This document shows positions 52,002 to 60,112 of a stretch of 64,000 nucleotides of DNA, piece by piece. The position numbers and the translations under genes are program-made. Position 1 is the stretch's first letter; each line of letters opens with the position of its first letter. The notes beneath the pieces are model-generated. The model did no database searches and was not told where the DNA came from. It worked only from the letters and a program-made list of their open reading frames with translations. Origin of the DNA: Zavarzinella sp. GTDB lineage: Bacteria > Planctomycetota > Planctomycetia > Gemmatales > Gemmataceae. Where the stretch lies: NCBI GenBank assembly GCA_041399155.1, contig JAWKTI010000001.1:930001-994000 (forward strand), in the 5' to 3' direction.

Positions 52002-54383
52002 ATGTCAAATGTCGTGGTTGCAAATTGTCCGAATTGTCAAAAAACATTAAAAATTCCACCCGCGTGGGCTGGTCAGGTGCTGAAATGTAAGCACTGTGGC
52101 ACCATGCTGCAATCGAAAAAGAAGATGAAGCCCGGGGCAGCACCAAGTACAACCACAGCCCCACAGACCTCATCCCCGAAAAATGCTCCAGCAAGTGCGA
52201 ATCCGAGTGGCCAACCATCACCCACATGGGAACCGCTGCCGGAAGTTCAGCCGATGCCGCAGGTGGAACCAATGCCTGGAACGGCGCAGCAACCGTACCC
52301 GTACTATCCACCCCAAGGTTATCCGCAGCAACCATACTATCCACAACCGGGTTATGCACCTCCGCCTGGATATGCGCCACCACCTGGGTACCAGCATCCT
52401 TATGCACCCGCCCCACAACAAGGGACATTTGTTCCCGCCTTTGATACCACGCAAAGTGCCACGACTGGCCGGAAAGGCCGTTACAAGGGTGGGGCATCAC
52501 GATCGTGGGGTAAAATTATTGTTCTGGGTCTGTTTTTTGTCAGCATTGCTGCTGGTGGCACCTATCTGGGTGTAAAACAGCCACCTTGGTTTGCTTCGAT
52601 TTTCAAATCAGGTCCTGAAAACACAGAAGTTGCTTCCGGCCCTTCCGCCAGTGGTTCCGGGGCAGCATCACCCAATATTATTCAATCAAGCGGCCAATCG
52701 GGATTATTCCCTCGTCGCATGCTGGCAGTTTCGATCCACAGTTATCTGTATGCCAATGCTCTGCATTCTGGCGATAACGGTGCCTTTGCCGATGAAGGGA
52801 AACGAAGTGGTACCCACGCCACACTGAAGAAGCTTGCCGATCGCTGGAAGGTGCCACCGGATCAGTTTTACCACCTGACAGATGCTTACACAGATACCAA
52901 GGCAAATACCAACGGCGATCAAATGGCAAAGGATACTGAACATCGGATGCCGTTGAAGAATGTGATTGAGGGGGCGATTGAACGCTTTGCTGGCACCGCC
53001 CGTGATCAGGATCGACTGGTGCTGGTTTTTGCTGGGCATGCCATTACGATTGATGGTGAAGCGTATCTGACACCGATTGAAGGCGATTTCGAAGATAAGG
53101 AATCGTTGATCCCTCTGAAATGGGTCTATGAGAAGCTGGCGCAGTCAAAAGCACAGGAAAAAGTGGTTATTTTCGACGTGTGTCGCTACCACCCCGACCG
53201 TGGGGCAGAAAAACCACACGCTGGACCTATGTCTGAAGAATTGGAGACGGCATTGCACTCCCCACCCGAAGATGTGAGTGTTCTGACATCCTGTTCGAAA
53301 GGTGAGCTTTCGTTCGAGTTGGATTATGCCCGCTTCAATAACGCGTATGACTTGCAGGGGAGCTTTTTCCTGAGCCTGATTAAAGCTGCTTCCAGTGCAG
53401 GCAAATTGACTCAGCCCAACCGGATTTCAGAACCGGTTGATGATGTGCCCGTCGAATTTTTCTACGAATTTGTGAAAGAACAGATTCCTAATGCGACTAA
53501 GGACAAGATTAATTTTGCCAGTCTGCCCGAGAGTCTTACTGGGAAGTATGCCGAAACAAAATCTCAGACACCAAAATTAACATTAAAGAGATCCGGTCCC
53601 ACAGTTCCTTACAACTCGAAAGAAGCGTTGGCCGCACGATTCACCTTCCCGGAACACCCACCTACGGCTGATAAACAGTTGATTATGAGCATCATGAACG
53701 ACATCAATCTGCCACCGATTAAATCGTTGCGAAAAGACGTCCCCACCCCACAACTGGCCGATTTTCTGCCGTTCGCTGAAGAAAAGTTAAAACCATTCAT
53801 GGAAGGTGCGTTAGCAGAAGGTGCCAAGCCGGATGAGTTTCAGCAGGCCATTCTGGATGCGGTGAAGACGATGCGCAGTATCCGTCAGGAAGGTGGAGCC
53901 AACGAACTGCCCGAAACCTTCACAGGTGAAACCACCGATCAGGTGAAAGAACGTTTGAAAGCGGTGCAGCGAGTGCCTGCTACTGTGGAAAGTATTCTCA
54001 CAGACAACCTGGATAAACTGGTGGAACTCGAAGAGGCACGCGAAAAGCAGCCGATGCGGTGGCAGTTACATTACGATTACGTGGTTGCTCAGTTGAAGTT
54101 GCGGATTTGTTACGTGAACCAGTACAATCTGGCCGTTGCCAAATATGTGGGTGGGCAGGTTGCTGAACTGACCAAGGATCAGAATGCCTACATTGTCGCA
54201 CCGGATGAAAAACTGGATAAGCGTACCGATAGCCTGTACAAGGACATGTTCGATGAAGCGAAAGATTTGCTGAACACGATCATTACTGACCACCCCGGTA
54301 CACCATGGGCACTGCTGGCAAAAGGTGATCGTTCTGTTTCGGTGGGGATTAAGATTGTCGGTACAAATTTTGGCGGCTTCTAA
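52002..54383 (+). CDS. Caspase-like (peptidase C14, orthocaspase-type) protein with zinc-ribbon and Pro-rich N-terminus
   Basis: A 793-residue protein. Residues 1-45 form a zinc ribbon (C-P-N-C, C-K-H-C). Residues about 60-150 are Pro/Gln/Tyr-rich with tandem PGYAPPPGY units. A membrane helix follows (IIVLGLFFVSIAAGGTYLGV, about 167-187). The caspase-like p20 region begins LFPRRMLAVSIHSYLYANAL, with catalytic H346 (VLVFAGHAI) and C394 (VVIFDVCRYHP). The dyad is in the right order and spacing. The usual GHG is GHA and the usual DSCHSG is DVCRYH, so substrate preference may differ. The C-terminal 250 residues are helical and unclassified. The catalytic domain faces out if the N-terminus is inside. 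The target is unknown. Confidence 0.87.
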   Translation: MSNVVVANCPNCQKTLKIPPAWAGQVLKCKHCGTMLQSKKKMKPGAAPSTTTAPQTSSPKNAPASANPSGQPSPTWEPLPEVQPMPQVEPMPGTAQQPYPYYPPQGYPQQPYYPQPGYAPPPGYAPPPGYQHPYAPAPQQGTFVPAFDTTQSATTGRKGRYKGGASRSWGKIIVLGLFFVSIAAGGTYLGVKQPPWFASIFKSGPENTEVASGPSASGSGAASPNIIQSSGQSGLFPRRMLAVSIHSYLYANALHSGDNGAFADEGKRSGTHATLKKLADRWKVPPDQFYHLTDAYTDTKANTNGDQMAKDTEHRMPLKNVIEGAIERFAGTARDQDRLVLVFAGHAITIDGEAYLTPIEGDFEDKESLIPLKWVYEKLAQSKAQEKVVIFDVCRYHPDRGAEKPHAGPMSEELETALHSPPEDVSVLTSCSKGELSFELDYARFNNAYDLQGSFFLSLIKAASSAGKLTQPNRISEPVDDVPVEFFYEFVKEQIPNATKDKINFASLPESLTGKYAETKSQTPKLTLKRSGPTVPYNSKEALAARFTFPEHPPTADKQLIMSIMNDINLPPIKSLRKDVPTPQLADFLPFAEEKLKPFMEGALAEGAKPDEFQQAILDAVKTMRSIRQEGGANELPETFTGETTDQVKERLKAVQRVPATVESILTDNLDKLVELEEAREKQPMRWQLHYDYVVAQLKLRICYVNQYNLAVAKYVGGQVAELTKDQNAYIVAPDEKLDKRTDSLYKDMFDEAKDLLNTIITDHPGTPWALLAKGDRSVSVGIKIVGTNFGGF

Positions 54384-54486
54384 GCACCCATCGCTCATTC
54401 AATTTCTATAAATGAAAAATATTTCATAAATTACTGGCAATTTTTCCCTTTTTGGTACGAATAACTCTAAGGACTGCTCTGCGCCA

Positions 54487-55236
54487 ATGAGGGTACACGT
54501 GAGTTATTTTGAGTCGGTGAAACATCCCTGGCCGATCCTGATTTTCCTGCTCCCACTGCTGGCAGTGTACGAAGTGGGTGTGATGAAACTTAGCCACGGT
54601 TCGACAGAAGTTCTTCGCAACGGTGCAGATGTGTGGTTTCGCTGGGGACTGGAAAAATTTGGCCTGCGCGAAGTTCTTGCGGCACCAGCAATCATTGTGG
54701 CAGTGCTGCTGGTGCGTGCTCTCTGGCGTTGGAGCGATCGGCCCAACAGCTTGATTTCAAGCATATTTGGCATGGCGATTGAAGGAATTTTCTTCGCTGG
54801 TCTTCTTTGGCTCGTGGCACGCAATTTTGCCAACTTGCTGAAACAGGTGGGAGTACCACTACAGGCACTGAATTTTCAACTGACACCAGAAACATATGAA
54901 AAAATTATCATGTATGCAGGTGCCGGGATTTATGAAGAGGTGCTTTTCCGGGTTATTCTTTTTGGTGGGTTGCTGCTGATTCTTCGGTTGATGTTTTTGC
55001 CCAGCCTGATTGCGGTACCAATTGCTGCCGTGCTTTCTGCAGTGACATTTGCTCTGGCCCACCATATCGGACCACATGGGGAATCGTTCAGCGATCCTGG
55101 ATTTCGATTTCGGCTTTATTTTCGAATATTCGCAGGGCTTTACTTTGCCTTACTCTACAGAACACGTGGCTTTGGCATCGCAGTTGGAACCCACATGATG
55201 TACGATGTGCTGGCAGGGCTGGAAATGAAAAATTAA
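54487..55236 (+). CDS. CPBP-family intramembrane metalloprotease (CAAX/Abi type)
   Basis: A 249-residue membrane protein. The active-site motifs are E150-E151-V-L-F-R155, H192-H193 (FALAHHIG) and the late GTHMMYD. There are six or seven membrane segments. The family includes prenyl-protein endopeptidases and bacterial abundant infection or bacteriocin immunity proteins; without context the substrate is unknown. It follows the caspase-like gene by 103 bases on the same strand. Confidence 0.92.
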   Translation: MRVHVSYFESVKHPWPILIFLLPLLAVYEVGVMKLSHGSTEVLRNGADVWFRWGLEKFGLREVLAAPAIIVAVLLVRALWRWSDRPNSLISSIFGMAIEGIFFAGLLWLVARNFANLLKQVGVPLQALNFQLTPETYEKIIMYAGAGIYEEVLFRVILFGGLLLILRLMFLPSLIAVPIAAVLSAVTFALAHHIGPHGESFSDPGFRFRLYFRIFAGLYFALLYRTRGFGIAVGTHMMYDVLAGLEMKN

Positions 55237-55250
55237 TGAGGAAGCCAATT

Positions 55251-55487
55251 TCAGACCGATTTGGATTCGTTATAGATCATCCGCAAGCGAGCTTCAAACT
55301 CAACGGGAATGGGAACATCAGGCAGTTGGTGCGTGATGCGGATCGTTTCTTCATAACTTTTGAGATATATAGCGCATGGCACGCACCCACAGAGGTGGCG
55401 TTGGATAATCTGTGTCTGGTCTTCCTCCAGCGTCCCATCCACAAAATCAATCAGAATCTGGGTCACATGTTTACATGTTAGGTTCAT
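55251..55487 (-). CDS. Anti-sigma factor-like zinc-finger protein (zf-HC2)
   Basis: A 78-residue protein with H-x3-C-x2-C-type zinc binding (C5..., RHLCGCVPCAIYL) of the anti-ECF-sigma ZAS domain. No membrane helix follows, so it would be a soluble anti-sigma factor, perhaps sensing redox or zinc. Its start overlaps the stop of the upstream ECF sigma gene by four bases (ATGA at 55484-55487), the classic sigma/anti-sigma arrangement. Confidence 0.88.
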   Translation of the reverse strand: MNLTCKHVTQILIDFVDGTLEEDQTQIIQRHLCGCVPCAIYLKSYEETIRITHQLPDVPIPVEFEARLRMIYNESKSV

Positions 55488-56062
55488 CCCAATCGTTCCT
55501 CAAAATATTCAGACAAACTGTCCCTCATCATCAATCGAGCACGGTGCAATCTGCTCTTCACTGCAGAAACAGATAATTCAAGTATTTCTGCAATTTCTGC
55601 ATTGGGCAGTTGTTCCACATCAGCGAGTACGAACACATCACGATACATTTCAGGCAACTTGGCAATTGCAGCATCAATCACTGCTTGTTGTTCTTTGGAA
55701 ACAACTAAATCTTCTTGCAAACGTGGCCACGGGCGAATATGCCCCACATGGTGACCATCGTCATTAAAAGAATCTAATGGATCGTAAACTCGGCCGTCTT
55801 CCTGTTTTGCCCGCTTGCGACGGTGGGCCAGGGCAGCATTCACTGTAATCCGGTGCAACCAGGTGGGTAATGCTGCTTCCCCACGGAATGTGTCCAGCTT
55901 CCGCACCACCTGAAGGATGACATCCTGGGTAACATCTTCCGCATCAGAGTCGTTACCCAGCATCCGCCGCGCCAGATTATAGACACGGGGCATATACTCC
56001 CGAAACACTCGTTCTGGTGTTAATTCATTCGGGTCCGGTAACGCAGTAGGTGCGGCGTTCAT
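55484..56062 (-). CDS. ECF-type RNA polymerase sigma factor (RpoE-like)
   Basis: About 192 residues. Region 2 is REYMPRVYNLARRMLGNDSDAEDVTQDVILQVVRKLDTF and TWLHRITVNAALAHRRKR; region 4 is LPEMYRDVFVLADVEQLPNAEIAEILELSVSAVKSRLHRARL, with helix-turn-helix. ATG 56062 (MNAAPTAL) is chosen over the 37-residue longer in-frame start because the upstream part is not family-like and holds an inverted repeat. Regulated by the zf-HC2 protein downstream. Confidence 0.93.
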   Translation of the reverse strand: MNAAPTALPDPNELTPERVFREYMPRVYNLARRMLGNDSDAEDVTQDVILQVVRKLDTFRGEAALPTWLHRITVNAALAHRRKRAKQEDGRVYDPLDSFNDDGHHVGHIRPWPRLQEDLVVSKEQQAVIDAAIAKLPEMYRDVFVLADVEQLPNAEIAEILELSVSAVKSRLHRARLMMRDSLSEYFEERLG

Positions 56063-56084
56063 ATCTGACAAGTTAGAATGCCCT

Positions 56085-56107
56085 TCGAATGAATTCGATT
56101 CATTCGA
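56085..56107. promoter_or_regulatory. Perfect 9-bp inverted repeat upstream of the sigma gene
   Basis: TCGAATGAA and TTCATTCGA pair exactly around TTCGA. The repeat ends 22 bases upstream of the sigma start codon on the minus strand. It could be an operator for the sigma operon or an mRNA hairpin near its ribosome-binding site. No similar site was noticed elsewhere in the window. Confidence 0.45.
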
Positions 56108-56373
56108 TATCAATTTATCAGCACATTTTACTGAAAAAATGGGCAGATGGCAGTTATACTCTGTAGGAAACAAATGCGAGCAAAAAAATACAAGTGAAAT
56201 CTGGTAATTACTAGTCTACACCAAAAACCGCGCCTACAGTATTCTTAATCGCGTTAAAAAATTTTAATTTTATCTATAAATGGTGACTGGTTTAAGAGTT
56301 AATCCCCGCGGAAATTCGTTTTTGCACCAGATCTTTCCCAACATCCCAATGAACAACGTTTGAGGCAAACTTC
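56108..56373. other. Non-coding divergent region between sigma and hdhA-like genes
   Basis: About 265 bases, A+T-rich, without a gene. It should contain the promoters of both flanking operons. I see no convincing -35/-10 pair that I would call. Confidence 0.4.
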
Positions 56374-57141
56374 ATGTCTATAGTCGATTTATTCTCACTA
56401 ACAGGTAAGGTGGCACTAGTTACTGGTGGAGGTGCCGGAATAGGAAAAGCGATTTCATTGATGTTTGCTGAATCAGGAGCAATGGTCGCATGTACAGATC
56501 GAAATCTGGACGATGCAAACAATGTTGCTGCTGAATGCCGTAAGTTTGGTTCAAAAGCAATTGGTCTACAGCTTGACGTTACAAGCGAAACTGACCGAAT
56601 TGCTGTTGTAGAAGCAGTTGCAAAAGAGTTTGGTACGCTCTCGATACTGGTGAATAATGCTGGCGGAGGGGGCCCAAAGCCTTTTGGGATGCCAATGGCG
56701 GATTTTGATTGGGCCTTTCAGCTAAACGTATATTCATTATTTCGACTATCGCAAATTGTACATCCTTATCTCAAATCGGCAGGGGGTGGTGCAATTATCA
56801 ACATTAGTTCAATGGCTGGCGAAAACAAAAACAAACACATGTGTTCTTATGGTGCTTCAAAAGCTGCTGTTAATCATCTTACTAGAAACATGGCTTTCGA
56901 CTTAGGTCCGGATAATATCCGTGTTAATGCGATTGCACCAGGAGCAATACGAACTGCTGCACTAGCAAGTGTCTTGACCCCAGAAATTGAGCAAACGATG
57001 CTGAAGCACACTCCTCTCGGTCGCTTAGGCGAAGGGGTAGACATTGCTGCAGCAGCGTTGTTTCTTGCTACACCAGCTTCTTCCTGGATTAGTGGTCAAG
57101 TGCTGACAGTTAGCGGTGGTGGTAGCCAGGAATTAGACTGA
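56374..57141 (+). CDS. hdhA: 7-alpha-hydroxysteroid dehydrogenase-like SDR (HdhA type)
   Basis: A 255-residue classical SDR that follows E. coli HdhA very closely by memory: NNAGGGGPKPFGMPMADFDW, SSMAGENKNKHMCSYGASKA, NMAFDLGPDNIRVNAIAPGA, LTPEIEQTMLKHTPLGRLG and the C-terminal SGQVLTVSGGGSQELD. TGGGAGIGK binds the cofactor; the catalytic Ser, Tyr and Lys (SYGASK) are present. In E. coli it oxidises the 7-alpha hydroxyl of bile acids; the substrate here may differ. It begins a three-gene run with a second SDR and a MarC protein, and the region is A+T-richer than its surroundings, suggesting transfer. Confidence 0.88.
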   Translation: MSIVDLFSLTGKVALVTGGGAGIGKAISLMFAESGAMVACTDRNLDDANNVAAECRKFGSKAIGLQLDVTSETDRIAVVEAVAKEFGTLSILVNNAGGGGPKPFGMPMADFDWAFQLNVYSLFRLSQIVHPYLKSAGGGAIINISSMAGENKNKHMCSYGASKAAVNHLTRNMAFDLGPDNIRVNAIAPGAIRTAALASVLTPEIEQTMLKHTPLGRLGEGVDIAAAALFLATPASSWISGQVLTVSGGGSQELD

Positions 57142-57185
57142 TCTGTAATTGTTTTCTGTTCATTAACTTAGTAATGGGAGTTTGT

Positions 57186-57983
57186 ATGTCTTTCGACCCG
57201 TTTTCACAATTTCGGATGTCTGATCATGTTGCACTGATTACTGGTGGTGCACAAAATATTGGAGAAGCCATTGCCAAAACCTTTGCGGCAGCAGGCGCAA
57301 AGGTGATGATAGCAGATCTAAACGGAGAGAAGGCTGCTGCAACCGCCAAAGCACTTTCAGAAGCAACAGGTCAGAAAGTTCTTGGAATGAAGTGTGATGT
57401 AACTGATGAAAAGCAAGTGCAGGATTGCGTTGCAAGAACTGTTTCAGAGTTTGGATCGCTTTCAACACTGGTCAATAATGTTGGCTGGGGAGAGCTGAAC
57501 CCTGATCCATTGGCAGTAACAAATGAGCAAATGATTAATTCATACAAGCTCAACACACTCAGTGCGTTAAGAATGGTTGAAGCAGCAGCGCCACACTTGA
57601 AAAATGCGAAAAATCCAAGCATTACGAACTCCGGGTCGATGGTTAGCTTGCTTCCTGCATTTGACTTTGTTGCGTATAGTTCTGCTAAAGCTGCTCTGAA
57701 TCATTTGATGACAGGCCTCGCTCATTTGTTTGCGAAGCAAATTCGGGTAAACACTGTTGTCATTGGTACAGTAATCACAGAAGGCTATGCTTCTGCAGGG
57801 CTGGATGAAAAAATACAAGAAAAATTAATGAATCCAAACAATCTTGCTGGTCGAAGTGGTACGCCCCAAGATGTCGCTAACGCATTTCTCTGGTTAGCTT
57901 CTCCAGCAGGTGGCTGGGTCAGTGGCCAGATTTTGCAAGTGTCTGGTGGTCCAAGTCGAGTAAGATTAGTCCCCGAAGCATAA
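57186..57983 (+). CDS. Short-chain dehydrogenase/reductase
   Basis: A 265-residue SDR. ATG 57186 is preferred because GGGAG precedes it by five bases. TGGAQNIGEA is the cofactor loop, NNVGWGE replaces the common NNAG, SGSMVSL and VAYSSAKAALNH carry the Ser-Tyr-Lys site, and SGQILQVSGG ends the fold. The substrate is unknown; similarity to the upstream HdhA-like protein is moderate, so they are probably separate enzymes of one pathway rather than a recent duplication. Confidence 0.88.
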   Translation: MSFDPFSQFRMSDHVALITGGAQNIGEAIAKTFAAAGAKVMIADLNGEKAAATAKALSEATGQKVLGMKCDVTDEKQVQDCVARTVSEFGSLSTLVNNVGWGELNPDPLAVTNEQMINSYKLNTLSALRMVEAAAPHLKNAKNPSITNSGSMVSLLPAFDFVAYSSAKAALNHLMTGLAHLFAKQIRVNTVVIGTVITEGYASAGLDEKIQEKLMNPNNLAGRSGTPQDVANAFLWLASPAGGWVSGQILQVSGGPSRVRLVPEA

Positions 57984-57997
57984 TTCAGGAGTTACTC

Positions 57998-58609
57998 TTG
58001 CCAGAGTTACCATTTCAAAAATTGTTTGTCCTTCTCTTTATGATGACTGGCCCACTGAAAGTAGTGCCATCGTTTGCTCACTTTACCAGAGGTATTGAAG
58101 CTAACAGACGCAACAGAATTGCTCGTCGTGCAATTGTTTTTGCTGCAGCGGGTGTAATACTGGCTGTTTTTGTTGGCTTTTCAATTATGAAATCCTGGGG
58201 AGCTTCACCACAGGCTTTGGCTGCCGCAACGGGTATTCTTCTTTTGATAACTGCTATCCAATCACTGATAGGGTGGCCATCACCAGTTCAATCTCAAAAC
58301 GACGACAAGTCGGACCGAATCGCATTATCACCCGTTGCTTTTCCTACGATTCTACCTCCTTTTGCTGTTGGTGTATTAATATTATTTGGGGCGTATTTCC
58401 CAAACTTGAACAATCAATTAAAGATGATCGCATTGGCTTTTTTAATTCTAATTCTTGACCTGATAGCAATGCGCTATGCCGACCAAATCATGAATTACAT
58501 TGGCTCAAATGTGTTGCAGGTGCTTGGTGCTGTTTTTGGTGTGCTTCAACTATCGTTGGCAATTCAGATGTTGTTTTGGAGTTTCGGAATTCCAACGACG
58601 ATGTTGTAG
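57998..58609 (+). CDS. MarC-family integral membrane protein
   Basis: A 203-residue protein with six membrane segments. TTG 57998 has CAGGAG six bases upstream. The family phrases MTGPLKVVPSFAHFT (MarC has DPLGNLPxF), ATGILLLITAIQSLIG and PPFAVGVLILFGAY are present. MarC proteins were once thought to be multidrug efflux components but have no proven function. The gene follows the second SDR after 14 bases. Confidence 0.85.
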   Translation: MPELPFQKLFVLLFMMTGPLKVVPSFAHFTRGIEANRRNRIARRAIVFAAAGVILAVFVGFSIMKSWGASPQALAAATGILLLITAIQSLIGWPSPVQSQNDDKSDRIALSPVAFPTILPPFAVGVLILFGAYFPNLNNQLKMIALAFLILILDLIAMRYADQIMNYIGSNVLQVLGAVFGVLQLSLAIQMLFWSFGIPTTML

Positions 58610-58612
58610 TTG

Positions 58613-59992
58613 CTAAAACGTAAAAATGAATTTTGTTTGAAATACCCATGCCTGATTATCTAGCCGATTGTCACCTTTGAAACCGGCCCACAATCGGGCT
58701 ACCTCTGCTCCTATCTGCAAATACCTATTATGTATATACATGATGTTCCCATACGCATTTTGTTGTCTTGTTCGTCCATCAATGGCAACATCTCGATCTA
58801 GCGCATCATCGATCATGAATCCACCATGGGTAACCCATTGTGGGTGAAATTTATATTCGACTTCTGCAAAACCGCCTGCAGCGCGAACTCCTTGACCTGT
58901 TTGTGTATTGAATGTTTGTTTAATGCCTGCAGCATAACTTCCCAGAGCATTCCCGTAGAATCCTTCCAACGTGATTGCCCACTCTGGAGTGATTTGCCAT
59001 CGAAAATCTGCTCCATACATCCAAACCAACGTGGTGAATCGTTCTGCTGGCGAAATGAAATTGCTGCGCGAAAATCGCAATTCTCCAATCGCACCGGAAA
59101 ACCCGAATTCAAGGGGAAAGAATCTTGCGTTTTCTTCTTTTTCACCCAGATTGATACCAAACCGATGTTCAATGTTTGGCCATCCATTCTCTTCACCTAA
59201 TTGAATTCCATCCGGACCAGAAGTAGGCACTTGAAAGAAATCTGTTCCAACAGGCGAAGTTAAGGCAAACTGAGGATTCAACATGAGCAAATCATCGATT
59301 CTCAAAAATCTTTCAACTTTTAGTTGAGGACGCATAAAACCAAGATTTCCAAAATCTGATCCTGAAGCAGGATTCAGCACGCTTGGAACTCGAGGATTCA
59401 CTAACGCATTGGTTACACCACCTGTAAATCCCCAATCATCGTTATAAACTTTTGCGTACAAATAATATTGGGCCAATCCATACACGTTGGCATCAATCAC
59501 ATTCGATAGAAAATATGTTTCAAATCTTGCAAGGGTTTTGAAATCACCCAGATTTGGGCCCGTAAACAAAAAACCCAGTGTACTCTGGCGTGCGCTAATT
59601 ACATTTGTCCACTGGCTTTCTGGAGTATCCGGTCCCAGAAAAATATATCCAAATGGTGATAATAATCGACCATCGGATGTAACTGTATCTAGTGCAATCC
59701 GACCATAAACCAAAAGGCCAACATCGGGTGAAGACGATTTCACCTGAATGAAAGCTCCTCCATTTGGTTCTTCTGGTGAGGACAATAGATTATAAAACGG
59801 TGCAGCATTTTGATTTGTGTTTGCTTGAAGCACTTCAGGGCTTTCAGAAATCCGTTCGCCATTTTCAGAATTCATCTGAGATGGTGTACTCGTTGTTTGC
59901 GGAATTGTGTTGGAAGTACTTTGACCATAAACTGGCAAGTATGTTAGAAATCCAACTGTTATCAGCGCAATGATCAGAGAATTTATAGGCAT
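58613..59992 (-). CDS. Outer-membrane porin-like beta-barrel protein
   Basis: A 459-residue exported protein: signal peptide LIIALITVGFLTYLPVYGQ, a short Ser/Thr/Gln-rich linker, then alternating beta strands (VGLLVYGRIALDTVTSDG, SQWTNVISARQSTLGFLFTG, ARFETYFLSNVIDANVYGL, AEVEYKFHPQWVTHGGFMI). It ends KFIFTF with terminal Phe, the signal for outer-membrane insertion. It resembles DcaP-type porins by wording (LYGRI..D, RQSTLGF). The gene is convergent with marC, three bases apart, so it is at the edge of the same A+T-rich block. Substrate unknown. Confidence 0.8.
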   Translation of the reverse strand: MPINSLIIALITVGFLTYLPVYGQSTSNTIPQTTSTPSQMNSENGERISESPEVLQANTNQNAAPFYNLLSSPEEPNGGAFIQVKSSSPDVGLLVYGRIALDTVTSDGRLLSPFGYIFLGPDTPESQWTNVISARQSTLGFLFTGPNLGDFKTLARFETYFLSNVIDANVYGLAQYYLYAKVYNDDWGFTGGVTNALVNPRVPSVLNPASGSDFGNLGFMRPQLKVERFLRIDDLLMLNPQFALTSPVGTDFFQVPTSGPDGIQLGEENGWPNIEHRFGINLGEKEENARFFPLEFGFSGAIGELRFSRSNFISPAERFTTLVWMYGADFRWQITPEWAITLEGFYGNALGSYAAGIKQTFNTQTGQGVRAAGGFAEVEYKFHPQWVTHGGFMIDDALDRDVAIDGRTRQQNAYGNIMYIHNRYLQIGAEVARLWAGFKGDNRLDNQAWVFQTKFIFTF

Positions 59993-60000
59993 GGGAGTTA

Positions 60001-60027
60001 CTCAACGACTTCTCGTAGTTGAGAAGT
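60001..60027 (-). promoter_or_regulatory. Two mutually exclusive hairpins in the porin leader
   Basis: ACTTCTC (60008-60014) pairs exactly with GAGAAGT (60021-60027); CTCAAC (60001-60006) pairs exactly with GTTGAG (60018-60023). The two stems share bases, so only one can form at a time. They lie 9-35 bases upstream of the porin start codon. The arrangement could control translation, but no ligand or RNA is indicated. Confidence 0.4.
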
Positions 60028-60112
60028 TATAATTCCTGATAAAATCCAATCGCATCAACGGCGAATAACTCAAAAGTCGAGATGAGTCAATACAGGCTTT
60101 TTTAAAATGGAA

